A stretch of DNA of 64,000 bases from Cycas panzhihuaensis (taxonomy: Eukaryota; Cycadophyta): positions 252,285,741 through 252,349,740 of the forward strand of contig CM041465.1 in assembly GCA_023213395.1 (NCBI GenBank). The letters are read 5' to 3'. Shown here one piece after another: positions 36,259-47,971 of the stretch (its first letter is position 1; each line of letters opens with the position of its first letter). The notes under the pieces were generated by a model. It saw only the letters and a program-made list of their open reading frames with translations. It was not told the DNA's origin and ran no database searches. A program made the translations under genes and the position numbers.

Positions 36259-36601
36259 TGATGGATTCAGAGGGTAGAGTGGGATGTTAAACTGAGAACA
36301 TCTTAAGTAAACAAGTGATTTCTAAAGTTGGCAGTGTTGAAAAACACCAGGGAGGTATTCCCACCCCTTAAATAGAGTTTTGGAGAGGAGGAAACCACCA
36401 TCACCTGACTTGCATATTAACCACCAAATAATTTAAATGATATTAAAAAATAATAATAATAAATAATGCATGTACCTTAATAAAGTTATGTCAGCTCTAG
36501 GTGGCTATTAGGAGGCTTTAGGTGTCCTAGGGGGCCTCACAAGTGGCTTGGAGTGGTCCTAGGCACACGGTTCTTTAGTGACATTAGGGTTAGTCCTAAT
36601 A
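36259..36601 (-). repeat. C7 3' LTR
   Basis: 343 bp, TGATGGATTC to CCTAATA in plus orientation. Matches 45046-45364 with a 20-odd bp excess in an AAT-rich stretch (36440-36466). Confidence 0.92.
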
Positions 36602-36616
36602 TTCTCTCCCATAAGC
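36602..36616 (-). promoter_or_regulatory. C7 polypurine tract
   Basis: On the minus strand GCTTATGGGAGAGAA abuts the LTR start TATTAGG, the expected plus-strand primer site. Confidence 0.8.
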
Positions 36617-36869
36617 CTAATGTGTATGACTCCCAAATCTTCTATGAATTTCTAGAATTTGATCTTTCCCAAAGCATTTGTAAAAATATCTATTATTTGA
36701 TCTTCGATGTTGCAATAAGCTAACTCAATCTCATCTGCTTATATAAATTCCTAAATGAAGTGGTGTTGAGTCTCAATATGTTTGGTTCTACCATGAAATA
36801 CCAGATTTTTGGCCATTTAGATAGTGCTTTGATTATTACACCAAATTCGAGTGGGACCTTGTTGTCTAT

Positions 36870-37210
36870 TATGAAAATCCTATAAAAGTCTTCTTAGCCA
36901 TATTGATTCACAAGCTCGTACAATTGCTGCTTTATACTCTGCCTCAATTATGGATAAGAAAATAGTATTTTGCTTCTTTGTACTCCAAGCTACTAGTATT
37001 GATCCCATACTAAATACATAACTCGTTGTAGACTTTCTATCATCAATATCACCTGCCCAATCTAAATCTATGTAACCAATCAACTGAAATTTGGAGGTGG
37101 CTTTGTAATATAACCCAAAGTCTGGAGTCCTTTTAAGGTATCTAAGGATTCTTTTGGTAGCTTGCCAATGGGAGGTCTTTGGATCTTGTATGAACCTAGA
37201 CACAACACTG
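36870..37210 (-). pseudogene. pol: C7 RNase H
   Basis: The minus frame at 36880-37203 is open for 107 residues: SRFIQDPKTSHWQATKRIL, YLKRTPDFGLYYKATSKF, YIDLDWAGDIDDRKSTTSY, VAWSTKKQNTIFLSIIEAE and IVRACESIWLRRLL. It matches copia RNase H, which degrades RNA in the RNA:DNA hybrid. The catalytic D of DLDWAGD is present. The C-terminal part (36640-36870) is broken. Confidence 0.9.
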
Positions 37211-38150
37211 ACTAAGTGTGTTATATCTAGTCAAGTGGATGTCAAATATATTAGGCTGCCAATGAGATGTCTATAAAGAGTTGAATCAATCAAAGTCGAA
37301 TCATCTGTCTTAAATAGTTTGATTCTAATTTCTTCTAGAATTGCTAATGGTTTGCAATCTATAATTCTAAATATTTATAGTAGATCCAATATATATTTAC
37401 GTTGAGAGATGAATATTCCTCGTTTGTCCTTCTAGACTTCCAATCCTAGGAAGTAATGCATGAGGCCTAAGTCTATCATTTCAAATTTCTTACACATAGC
37501 ATCTTTAAATTGATATAAAAGATTAGAGTCATTTCTAGTATAGACTAGGTCATCCACATAAAGACCTACAATCAAGATTGAACTTCCCTCAATTTGAGTG
37601 TATAAGTTTGGATCTACTTGAGATCTCTCAAATCCTTGATCTCTAAAATACTTATCTATACAGGAATACCAAGCCCTGGGTGCTAGTTTTAGACCGTATA
37701 GTGCCTTTTTTAATTTATAGATTTTGTTCTCTTCCTCCCTGACTTCAAAACCAAGGGGTTAAGTGATATAGATATATTATTTAATATATCCATTTAGGAA
37801 AGCATTTTTCACATCCATTTGATAAACTTTCCAACCCATTTGAGTAGCCAAACTCATCATCATTTGAATAGATTCCATCCTAGCAACATGGGTAAATGTT
37901 TCTATATAGTCTATGCCTTCTCTTTGAGCATATAGTTTTGCAACTAATCTAGCTTTATATTTGTCAATGGAACCATCTGAGTGGAACTTGGTCTTATAGA
38001 CCCATTTGGTGCCAATAACTTTCTTCTTTGGTAGTAAGTCAATGAGTTCATATGTATCATTCTTAATAATGGACTTATATTCCTCTTCCATAGCTTTCTG
38101 CCAGCATTCATGTTGATTAGCTTTAGCAAAGTTTTGAGGCTCATGAGTAT
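37211..38150 (-). pseudogene. pol: C7 reverse transcriptase
   Basis: The minus frame at 37777-38229 is open for 150 residues: [55 protein letters not shown] and KVYQMDVKNAFLNGYIK, the conserved N-terminal half with the first catalytic aspartate. After a frame change come KLKKALYGLK, the YVDDLVY block near 37545-37560, and the thumb with DLGLMHYFLGLE. The TLYRHLIGSLIY block stands at about 37250-37290. Confidence 0.9.
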
Positions 38151-38780
38151 CAAGCACCTTACTTATTAGGACAAAGTTGACCCTACATGAGCATATGGAT
38201 CTTCTATTAGTATCTAAGATATGTCCCAAGTCATGGTTGTGATGAACCCATTTAGATAGTTATTGTGGTAGAGGTTGAGATGAAGTTCCATCCCTAGTTG
38301 GTTCTTAGATACTTCTCCACATAGGAGGCACATATTTGGACTTACATGATATGTCAAATTTAATGGCAATCTCCTTCTTCTCTTCTTAATTATCTTGGTA
38401 GTAGGTGTCTTCCTAAAACTTGACATCTCTACTCACCATAACTTTTCTTAATTTTGGATCATAGACCTTGTAGGATTTAGAAGATTCACTATAGCCAATG
38501 AAGATACATTTGACACTATGGTCATCTAACTTGGTTCATTTATTATCAGGAATATAGGCATATGCTAGACATCTAAATACCCTGAGATGATGTATACTTG
38601 GTTTATAACTAGTCCATGTTTCTTCTAGAGTTTTTCACCTAAGTGCTTTAGTGGAATATCTATTGAGCAAGTAGATGATTATATGAACTACTTCAACCTA
38701 AAATTTATGGCCCAAGTTCTTATCTTTAAGCATATATCTTGTTGTTTCAATGATAATTCGATTCTTTCTTTCTGTTACAC
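38151..38780 (-). pseudogene. pol: C7 integrase C-terminus and linker
   Basis: Minus frames: integrase end with ERKNRIIIETTRYMLKDKN-like residues, the FGCLAYAYIP and KSYKVYDPKLRKVMVS blocks, then the linker ending in HEPQNFAKANQHEC before reverse transcriptase. C1 lacks most of this stretch. Confidence 0.8.
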
Positions 38781-39340
38781 CATTTTATTGTGGGGTGTAG
38801 GGGGTGGTGAATTATCTCCTAATCACATGGTGGATGGAAATCATTAGATGTAAACTCCCCCCTATTATTTGATCTTAGAGATAGAATATAATATCCACTT
38901 TATCACTCTACAAAGGTTTTGAAGTCAACAAAGTGATCAAAATCATCTGATTTATATCTTAGAAAGAAAAACCATGTCTTCCTTGTGAAGTCATCAATAA
39001 ATGTGTGAAAATATTTTGCACCTACTAAAGAGGGAGTAGCCATTAGTTTACAAATGTATATGTACACTAGTTGAAGAGGGGTAGATGCTCGATGGCTAAA
39101 ATCTGGAAAGCTTTCTCTATGGTGTTTACCAAGAAGGCATCCCTCACATAACTTTTTATTGGCATCAATGTGTGATAAACCATTAACCATATCCAACCTT
39201 TTCATAAGAGCCAAGTTGTTATAGTTAAGATAACCAAACCATCTATACCACAAATCAATATCCATTGTAGTTGAAATTTAGAGAGTATAAGTATTTGAAG
39301 GTGTGAGGATAAGCTTAAATAAATGATCCTTGGTTACCTT
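38781..39340 (-). pseudogene. pol: C7 GAG-pre-integrase and integrase core
   Basis: The minus frame at 38903-39265 is open: DLWYRWFGYLNYNNLALMKR, KLCEGCLLGKHHRESF, then the core with PSLVGAKYFHTFIDDFTRK and FFLRYKSDDFDHFVDF. Both zinc-region histidines are tyrosine, as in C4. The rest of the core is broken at 38781-38900. Confidence 0.87.
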
Positions 39341-39399
39341 TGGCAACAATAGCTTTATTTTTCCTCTTATCTTTGATAACATATTTTCCATTGTCAAAA

Positions 39400-39850
39400 A
39401 TTACCTTGTAATCTTATCCCATCATATGTCCTACTGATAGCAAGTTCTTCCTTAGGGTAGGGACATATAATACATCATCTAAGTGTCTATATTTACCAAT
39501 ATCAGTCATCAAAGCTTTGTTACCTTTCCCAACTAATTCATGGGAGGTATTGTTTCTAAATATGATGTATCATTTTCTATTTTTATCTAAGGTCTGAAAT
39601 AAATGTTCTTTGTGGGTCATGTGGGTTGAGTAACTTGAATCAATGTACCAATTATCATCATCTTCTTCCTTAGCAAAAAAACTAGATAGAAATAATCTAT
39701 TATTAACCTTTGATTCAGATGAATTTGGAGCATGTCCCCTAGATGGTGGTCCGTGTTTTGAAAATAATTTATCTTCATTGTGACCACTCCTATGGCAATA
39801 AGTACAAAATAATGGATATCTTCTCCCATAACTTAGGCTTCTACTTCTTA
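39400..39850 (-). pseudogene. pol: C7 zinc knuckle and protease
   Basis: The knuckle reads CTYCHRSGHNEDKLF: three of four zinc ligands are kept and the last cysteine is leucine. About 40 residues later, WYIDSSYSTHMTH marks the protease with D-S-G decayed to D-S-S. The region continues to VPTLRKNLLSVG at about 39440. Confidence 0.85.
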
Positions 39851-40820
39851 GATAAGAATGATCAATTTTGAAAAATCTCCCCCTTTTCTCATAAGATTGA
39901 GGATGGTTGTCTCTTGGTCTGTTGTCTCAATATGCCTGAGTTGACCTTGAAGATTGAGAATTTCCTTGGCAATTTAGATAGCACGGATGATTCTCAAATT
40001 ATCTCCTTTGATTGGTATTTTTTAGAGGATCTTCATGTTGTTGGGGTCCTCCTTGCCTCCTTTAGTGAGGGGCTTAATATCGTGGAGGGTCTTGTCTAGT
40101 ATCCCTTTGAGGATTTCTAACTTTTCTTCTTGGAGGAGATTCCTTTTGCCTTAAGGTCTCTACTTGGGAATTAGATTGAATGTGGGTCTTTATTGCAAAG
40201 GCATGTTCTAGAGATTTATTTGCACTTTGCAGCTCTTCTATAGATATAAGCATACCACTAAGTTGCTCTACTTTCAGAGTACTTAGATCCTTTGATACAC
40301 TGATACTAGTAGCTACTATTTTAAAACATCTTCCAACTCCAACACATCTAAGGATCCTTTCAACTACCTTTTGTTCAGTTAGGGTATATCCAAGTGACCT
40401 CATTTTGTTTACAATATCTTAGACTTTAGTCATAAATTCTGTTATTGATTTATTGGGCATCATACGTAAATTTTTAAACTTCCTCCTCAAGTTCTATAAT
40501 TTATAGGAAGATTCTCTTTTATATATTAGCTATAAAGTGTCCCAAGTATCTTTGGGCTTAAATGATTCACTAACTTGTGAGAACACATGATCTTCAAGTG
40601 TGCAGAAGATAAGGGCTAAGGCTTCATTGTCTTTCTTAATATTATCCTTGTATGTATCCTTTTCTACATTGGATGGATTTTGTCCTAATTCATTATAGCA
40701 TGTCCTTACAATTTCTCATATGTCGTTAGCTATGAGGATAGGTCTCATCTTTCTACTCTAATTTAAGAAATTATTTCTATCAAATTTGGGAATAATCATG
40801 TTCCCAAAGCTAGATGTCAT
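39850..40820 (-). pseudogene. gag: C7 gag
   Basis: ATG at 40820 (MTSSFGNMIIPKFD) gives the best gag start of the family. The first part has stops at tryptophan and glutamine positions. 40074-40403 is open: MRSLGYTLTEQKVVERILRC, ISVSKDLSTLKVEQLSGMLI, NKSLEHAFAIKTHIQSN, then a basic R/K/Q/P tail. The tail leads through QRR and RSRSLSYGRRYP to the knuckle. Length and order agree with plant copia Gag. Confidence 0.88.
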
Positions 40821-43454
40821 CTTGAACTAAGGTTTTGTTGATCAAAGATGACAAATAAGTTTTCAAAAAATTAAATTTAAATATCAAAAAAGTATTTGAA
40901 TTTGAATTTAAAAAAAAAAAGATTTAAGCGTAAAATTTACTTCTAAAAATAACCCAAGGTTTTTCCTAAAGTTTTGAATAAGTGAACTAGTACCTATAAA
41001 GGCTACTAGGCTCTAAATTTAAGTTTCTCCTCAGAAAACCTTCGGTTGATATCCTGTCTAGTGGTGCCTTACCACAGATGAAAAAATAGGGACCCAATAT
41101 ACTAGTATGTGAGTACTAGGCTCTATATACCTTAGTATCTGGGCTACTAAGAAGGTTTTTACACCCCCTGAGTTGTTGGTCCACCTGCGTCAGACTTATG
41201 CCTAGTGATAGATTTAGTAGTGAAGGTTTTAGAACCAAGGCACTCACCCTCTCTAGGTCTAGCCTTAGTCTATAAATACCATAAAAGAGATAGGTTCTGC
41301 ACCTTAGCCTGCTATCGAATACACCTAATAGCTAATGGCTATTCTCATCCAATATGAGTAGGTCGATTAACGTGTGCGGGGTGGTAACTTCAGGGGTCCT
41401 AACTGTTCCCCTTGCAAGGCTAAAAAAAGAGGGTGGTTTAATTCAGGATTATATTTTTTAATGTGAAAAATAAATTAATTATTAGTGTAATCTTGCTTAG
41501 GGTTTTGAAAATTTTCCTTTTTTGCAAAAAAGAAAAATAACTTGAATGAAAAAAAATAATAATAACCTCTAAGCAAGATGAAATAAATAATGAACGCTTG
41601 AAAGAAATATGCAACTAATTACTTTCTAAAAAAAATGCAATGCCCTTAAGAGTGAAAAATACCTTTGGAAAGTAAAACGGATTACCAGCTAGATGCAACT
41701 TTTATAAGTGTAATAAGTAAATGATCTTTTCAATAAGGATGAATAAAAAAAATGGTTTTAATAAGTGTATGCCTTTTGAATAAATTGACGAACTTATAAG
41801 GTATAATTTCAAATATACTTTGAAATATAATGACTATATGAGCAAATTTGGAAAGTAACTAAGATCTTTTAAACTATACAGGTCTAAAATAAAACTTTAA
41901 TGATGAAAAATAAAGAATTCTTAAGCTTATGATTTTTCAAATGAATGAACACAAACTTGAGCAAGAAAATGGCTTTCTTTTTCAATGAAAGAAATCCTTT
42001 TGTCTTGATGAAGATATATAATGCAGGAAATCTAAAATATATATGTATATTTTCACTTTAGAAAGATAAAAAATATGAAGAAACTTTTAAAAAAATGAAT
42101 TGTACCTATTTTAGGTTGTAGGACCACCTAGCTTATCACTTGCTTTAGATGTATATGATCAATTTCTACTATAGATTAGCTTAAAAGAAGTTATATAAAA
42201 GTCAAATAAAAGCCTCAAACATGTATTATAAGTGATCAATAAGAAATAAAATAAAAAACTCCTTAAGAAAAGTTTAAGAGGACAAGTCTATTAGGATATC
42301 TTGAATGCTCAGGTTGATCAGCTTCAAAGCTATACTAAACAATTTCAAATTAAGGTGAGATTATTCCAATTTGAAGATCAATAAAATATCTAACCAACAG
42401 AACTAACCGTTTTGACAATGAGTTCCTGCAATTCAAGATTTTGATGGACAAAAGATGCAGTCACCCTTTTGAATCTTAACGGGAGCTTGGGCTCAAAAGA
42501 TTATGAAAAACTAGTAAAAACTTTATAGAATAATGTAAAATAATCAAATATAGTTTGAAGAGCTACTTAATATGCTTTTCAGTTAATAAACTTGAGAAAT
42601 AGTGTATAAAAATATGCAATAATGACAAATTAGAAGTTGTTATATACCTTAACTTTGATGGCTTTGAAAGTCTATATGAACACTTTAAAATTTATAAATA
42701 ACAATGTCAGTTCGAAGAGCTATGAGTCATCTTCCCAACGAAATTAACGTATCTGAATTCTGATGTGAAACAGAAAAGTTATAATGACTAAAACTATTAT
42801 AAACAGAAAAGGCTTTTGAAAAAAAGAACTGACTTAAACTAATTCAAAATAAGTTAAATCGGCTCCAAATATGGCAAATAACTAGTCTAAACTGTAGCCT
42901 AGAAAATTCTAGACTTAACGGGACATGTTTCATCTAAAACTAATACCTCGGTGAAGAGATATTGAAGAAATTAGCTAGGTACCTAATGTATTAAAGATAA
43001 ATTAAAAAATAAATAAAAATAAAAAGTTTATAAAGTTGAAAAGCCCCTTTTAATAAGGCTAAGAGTTACATGGAATAATATAAAACGAGGGGCTAAGACC
43101 AAAGGGGGCTTAAGCCTTTTAAATCCTAGAATTCAAATAATATGCAATTTGATTTTATTAATCAAAACTTTATTAAAAAAAAAAAGAATAAATAAAAGAG
43201 AATATGATATTCCACTGTCGCCATAAATACATGGAGAATAGAGGCGAAATATGAATCGATTGAAATGACCAGACGATAGATGCAAGTTAAGTCGCCTCAA
43301 TATGGAATGAAAATTTTTAAAAACAATTATATATATATATATATTAGAAAATATCAAATGATGGATCGTAGCCATTGATTCTAGTGTTTGGGATATTAGT
43401 ATCCTCATGTTCGTAGCCTTACGATTTCTCTTTGATGGAGGGAGTAGCAACACG
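40821..43454 (-). other. C7 leader, gag-proximal part
   Basis: Noncoding. 40900-41450 is the conserved block shared with C1, C4 and C5. A short TA tract at 43328-43346 corresponds in position to the one in C1 (8313-8331) and to the start of the large C4 array. The minus ORF at 43133-43453 overlaps this tract and has no family features. Confidence 0.7.
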
Positions 43455-44450
43455 TAGCAAACGTAGAAAACTAGAGCAGAGCTAAGTTACTATTGCAGAG
43501 GCTATCTGTGCCAAGTCTTTTGAAGAATCTACAAAGAGGCTCAAGGATATAGAGGCCTAAATATTAGCAAAATAAAATCAACAGCGTCAATTTGAAATAG
43601 AGTACACGAAGGTTTTGGCTTATTTTCAAGAAGTCACTAATAGATATGCGTTAGACAAATAAGCAGTGGATGAGCTCCTAAAGCTGTGAGATAATATTCA
43701 ATCATCATTCACTGCAAATACTATTTTGAGGTCTATTAGCAGTAGCAGTAATGCTTACAAGCCTGTGGGTAAAGATTCCAGGGTTGAAAGCCCAAAAGAG
43801 GACAGCCTTTCAGATGCAAAGGATAAATTAAGTAAAAATAAGTGGTTTAATCTAAACTTCAAAGGAGCCAAGTTATTATTGCAGTGTCTAGGGTTTTGGG
43901 TCTACTATTGCAGCGTCCTAGGTTTTGGCAACTTTGTTGAGCAATGGTAGCATCCAGTAAGAAGCAAAAGAGAAGTCTATAAGATATCAACTTACGACGG
44001 TAGGTACGAAGGAAATGGAGAAAGTTATGGTGAGTGGGGTTTTTCTCCCAGGCCTAAAGGAGAATACAAGGGTTATATAGCATACAGTTGATACCAAGAT
44101 TGTTTTGTGGATACAACAAGACTCTTAGAGCATTTGAAATACAACATCTAGGTCATGATTTTGAGCAGTATTCAATTCTCACAAGTACAAAAGATGGATA
44201 GTTAGGTATTATATTGTGCCTTGCTTTTAGTCCTGGATATATTGGGTTCCTTACTATTAGATCCTATAATAAAACAACAACATTATATGCTGAAGAAAAT
44301 GTAGAGCTTCTATATGTCCTATATGGCCAGGAAGGTGGTGTTACATTGGTTCTTTTCTCCAGAGAATGAACTTTTTACAAAGGATATTTATTTTTTTAGA
44401 GAAAAATAGTAGTGGAATAGCAATGTTGCGACATAGGGTTTTAGATTTAT
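43455..44450 (+). other. Unrecognised coding-like insert in C7 leader
   Basis: About 1 kb absent from the C1 leader at the matching place. On the plus strand one frame gives a helical, charged run (KRLKDIEA, FEIEYTKVLAYFQEVTNRY, AVDELLKL, DNIQSSFTANTILRSI) with only a few stops. It then passes into the open stretch 43726-43950, with a Ser-rich segment followed by SRVESPKEDSLSDAKDKLSK. A partly duplicated unit of about 27 bp (TATTGCAG.GTC.TAGG.TTTTGG) stands at 43874-43930. I do not recognise the protein. It may be a gag-like or captured host fragment; no termini or duplication found. Confidence 0.4.
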
Positions 44451-45030
44451 ATTATTATAATTGTACTGTTAGTTCTTTTTGCCAGTATGGTGGATGGAGT
44501 CATGGTGAGATGAAGGTGCACCAGAGGTAAGTACGGGATGAAGAGTAGCTCACAGAATATCAAACGAAAGAGCACACTAAAAAAAATAAAGATTAAACAC
44601 AATAATGCAGGTGTATATATGATCAAATCAATACTATATACCAATATATTAATGTAAAACTATAATAAATTAATGAAATATCAATAAAAACCTAGTGACA
44701 CAACGAAGCCACAAACGAAGAATATAGTGATGAAATGGAGCCACAAATGAATCTAATTCTTTTAAATATATTAGAGAAAGTATATCAAAGAAATATATAT
44801 AAATTTATATCTAAACATAAAACACGAAGAACCTGGTAATGTCACTGTGACCAGTTGTAGAAGATTAACTTCTGAGGATGAGATCTTCTTTCACATAAGG
44901 TGAAACTTCAAATTGATTTCTCTAGTAGATAAATGGACTTGCCAGGATTCCAACAAGCAGTTATATGCAGCACTTTCACTAAATGTATGAGGAGATAGAT
45001 CAGCGTAAGCAGTTATCAACTAATCCTTTG
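44451..45030 (-). other. C7 leader, primer-proximal part
   Basis: A/T-rich noncoding sequence between the insert and the primer site. Nothing further seen. Confidence 0.6.
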
Positions 45031-45045
45031 AACTATGATACCAAA
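45031..45045 (-). promoter_or_regulatory. C7 primer-binding site, decayed
   Basis: TTTGGTATCATAGTT on the minus strand, next to the LTR end CCATCA. The core TGGTATCA is intact; the following GAGC has become TAGT. Confidence 0.8.
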
Positions 45046-45364
45046 TGATGGATTTAGAAGAGTAGAGTGGGATGTTAAACTGAGAACATCTTGAGTAAAC
45101 AAGTGGTTTCTAAAGTTGGCAGTGTTGAAAAATACCAAGGAGGTATTCCCACCTCTTAAATAGAGTTTTGGGGAGGCAGCAAGTGCCATCACCCGACATG
45201 CACATTAGCTGCCAAATAATATTAAATAATGCACATATCTTAATAAAGCTAAGTCAACTCTAGGTGGCTATTGGGAGGCTCTAAGTGACCTAAGGGTCCT
45301 CAAAGGTGGCTTAGAGGGGCCCTAGGCACACAGTTCTTTAGTGACATTAGGGTTACTCCCAATA
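45046..45364 (-). repeat. C7 5' LTR
   Basis: 319 bp partner of 36259-36601, followed by the duplicated GTGAT. In element orientation it starts TATTGGG rather than TGTTGGG. Confidence 0.92.
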
Positions 45365-45965
45365 GTGATGGTGACCTATTTACCAAATAACAAGTTATTT
45401 GAACAGCTTCTACCCATAAGCCCTACTCCACTCTTGCATTACTTAGTATCTTTCTTTCTCTTTCTAAGAGTATCATATTCATATACTTAGCTATATCATT
45501 CTGTTGCAGAGTATAGTTAATGGTCTTATGCCTTTTGATCCCAACTTCTCTACAATAGTTCTCAAACTCCAAGGAGTTGAACTCACATCCATTTTTAGTT
45601 CTTAAACATTTAATTAACCTGTCGATGCTCTTCTCAACTAAATCCTTGAACTACTTAAATGCATTAAAAACTTCAAATTTCCTTTTTTTTAAATAGACCC
45701 ATACCTTTTTAGAGTAATCATGTATAAATGTGACAAAGTATAATGATCCTCCATAAGATATTGTAGGGGCTGGTCCATACACATTTGAATGTATGTAATG
45801 TAGAACACCTTTACTAGTATGACTTCCTACTTTAAATGTAAGTCTACATTGCTTTCTAAAAATATAATGTTTATAAAAATCCAAATCTAAAAGCTACAAG
45901 TTAGGAAGCAACTTACGGTTCATCAACACCTTAAGTCCTCTCTCACTTATGTGCCCAAGTCTCTA
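45365..45965 (-). pseudogene. pol: C6 integrase, right of C7
   Basis: The minus frame at 45651-45884 is open: MDFYKHYIFRKQCRLTFKV (zinc region C-terminus), VLHYIHSNVYGPAPTISYG and GSLYFVTFIHDYSKKVWVY with the first catalytic D. The second part (45370-45640) holds the D/E-containing core remains, such as NGCEFNSLEF-like and NDIAKYMNMI-like residues, and ends VNRSPS at the C7 insertion. Confidence 0.86.
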
Positions 45966-45974
45966 ATGCCATAA

Positions 45975-46390
45975 TTAAGCTGAATCTTTTACAGTCTTTG
46001 ATGTTGTATCTCCATGACTAACATCTATACTTCCTACTAAAATATAAAGGTTTCCTTTCTTGAAAGATTTCATAAGAACCAAGGCACCCTTTGGCACTTT
46101 TAAGACTCCTTCATGACCTGTATACTTATAACCATTAGAATCTAGTTCACCCAAAGAAATCAGATTCCTTTTTAGATCAGGTACATATCTAACTTTAGTT
46201 AATGTTCTCACTACACCATCGAACATTTTAATTCTAATGCTGCCAATGCTTATTGTCTTATAGGAAACTTTATTTTCCATAAGCACATCACCACCATTAA
46301 GAAGTTGGTTGATATGATGAAAACTAACTCTTATGTGGACACATGTGGTGTGAAACACCCAAATCTAATAACCAATTATGATGATAGTGG
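45975..46390 (-). pseudogene. pol: C6 protease region
   Basis: The protease site reads LDLGVSHHMCPHKS, with D-S-G altered to D-L-G, just upstream of the frame at 45975-46358. That frame continues through VSYKTISIGSIRIKMFDGVV, VRYVPDLKRNLISLGELDSNG and GALVLMKSFKKGNLYILVGS. The order matches the protease-to-integrase connector of Tork-like copia. Confidence 0.85.
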
Positions 46391-47231
46391 GAAACATTAT
46401 AAGCAACCAAGAAATTATCATCTGTACCTTAATTCAACTCCACCTGATTAGCCTCCTTGGAAGGATTTTCCTTTTTCTAGAACTCCTTCCTTTTGTAGCA
46501 ATCCTTCTTGAGGTGACCTATCTTATTACAATGCCAACATCTGAGCTTACTCTTCTTTCCTTTTGACTTTAACCTCGATGTATCCCTAGATCTTTGTCCT
46601 CTCTCAATCGTTCTGCCCCTTATTATCATAGCTTCTGGTGTAGAGGTTTCAAGACTAGGCTTTCTCCTCACTTCTTCCATTACCAAAGCACTCATAATAG
46701 AATCATAGTCTAATTCATTTGTAGTGCTAAAACTAATTGAGGTGATAATATTATCCCAGGATTCTAGTAATGAACATAACAAGGTAACAGCCTTGTCCTC
46801 ATCCTCAATCGTGATATCAATACTAGCCAACTAATAAATATAAGTATTGAAAATATTTAAATGATCATTAAATTTTATACCTTCCTTCATCATAATGAGT
46901 ACAGTTACCTCTTTAAGTAGATTTGATTCGTCACTGATTTGGTCATATATAAGCCTTCTAACTAGGTCCATAATCCTGCTACTATCTATTGCCCTAATAT
47001 GTTAAATAGAACTTTATCTACTAAGCACAATCATATTGTACTAAGAGCCCTTTTTTCTAGATCATCCCATTCATCATCATCTATCCTTGTGGGTTTTTTT
47101 GATTTGCCTGCAAGAGCTCTGTATAAACTTTGTTGTACTAGAACATCATATGCTTTCAACTTCCATAACTTGAAGTTATTCTTACCATTGAATTTCTCCA
47201 CCTCAAACTTTCCATTCGTCAGTTTTACCAT
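46391..47231 (-). pseudogene. gag: C6 gag
   Basis: ATG at 47231: MVKLTNGKFEVEKFNGKNNF, KLWKLKAYDVLVQQSLYRAL, then WDDLEKRALSTI. A stop-containing middle (46830-47030) leads to ASIDITIEDEDKAVTLLCSL, NELDYDSIMSALVMEEVRRK and an intact CCHC knuckle CWHCNKIGHLKKDC near 46515, the only undamaged knuckle in the window. It would bind element RNA. Confidence 0.9.
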
Positions 47232-47288
47232 TTAGTATAGAAAAAGATGACACCAAAACCTTCACAAACTCGCTACAAAAATAAAAGT

Positions 47289-47301
47289 GGCTTTAATACC
47301 A
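47289..47301 (-). promoter_or_regulatory. C6 primer-binding site, decayed
   Basis: TGGTATTAAAGCC on the minus strand, two bases from the LTR end CTCAACA; it resembles TGGTATCAGAGCC with two transitions. Gag starts only about 57 bases downstream. Confidence 0.78.
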
Positions 47302-47303
47302 TT

Positions 47304-47971
47304 TGTTGAGAAAACTAGGTCATAATAACCAAAAACTGCCACCAAGGTCTAAACTATTTTGTAACTAGTTACATTAATCAAAACTGAAATTTAACATATA
47401 AGTTCTTAAACTAGAGATAATACAATAAATGAATTAAGAAGCCAAAGCATCACATATACACTTGATATAACATGGTAAAAACCTAGAAATGTGCTAGGAT
47501 AACATCCACACAAGAAAGGTATCGATCTTTATTATTAAAAAATAGAGAAAATATATATAATTTATAGTATAATACTCATAGCCACAACAACCAGCCACCC
47601 AACTCCTCATAGTATATCTAATATATCAAACACAATAAACATAATAAAAAACACCCTAAATTAGGCTATATAAGAGTTATACAAGGCACAAATCTTAGTC
47701 ATCGAATCTAAGAAATTTTCAGTGAACAACCATGATTCTCTTTACAATTTAGTATATTTTTCTGTGCTAGCTTTTTGGGTCAGGGGCTATAACCCTCGAA
47801 CCCTCTCTTTGCAGAGGGGGGGGGGGGAGAGGGTTTAGGCTCCCCTTGTATTTCCTATCCAAGGGGAGCTCTCCTCCCCCTTAGATCTCCCTGAGGAAGT
47901 TTGGGGCAAAACCATACTACCAACCTGTCAAAATTTTAGCCTCCAAAATATTATTATCATATTATCTAACA
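47304..47971 (-). repeat. C6 5' LTR
   Basis: 668 bp, TGTTGAG to ATCTAACA in plus orientation. Contains a G-run at 47818-47830. There is no partner copy in the window, so the boundaries rest on the primer site at one end and on C4 reverse transcriptase (SDLNLYIKIKGD) starting right after the other. The flank ATCAG would be the target duplication. Confidence 0.75.

Larger units (their letters stand above)
36259..45364 (-). mobile_element. C7: structurally complete Ty1/copia retrotransposon
   Basis: 9.1 kb minus-strand element inserted in C6 integrase. LTRs at 36259-36601 and 45046-45364, duplication GTGAT at 36254-36258 and 45365-45369, decayed primer site 45031-45045, polypurine tract at 36602-36616. 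All domains are present: gag, knuckle, protease, integrase, reverse transcriptase and RNase H. It is the fullest copy of the family and a good reference for C1, C4 and C5. About 1 kb of foreign-looking sequence lies in its leader (43455-44450). Confidence 0.93.
35245..47971 (-). mobile_element. C6: Ty1/copia retrotransposon of a second lineage, 3' end deleted
   Basis: Minus strand: LTR 47304-47971, primer site 47289-47301, gag, protease and integrase up to 45365; then, past C7, integrase end (36258-35930) and reverse transcriptase to about 35245. RNase H and the 3' LTR are missing. The proteins (VEKFNGKNNFKLWK, CWHCNKIGHLKKDC, YGGSLYFVTFIHDYSKK, KSLYGLKQSLRQWYKKFD) are of the Tork-like type. 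The leader is only about 57 bases, unlike the 2.9 kb leaders of the other family. Confidence 0.88.
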
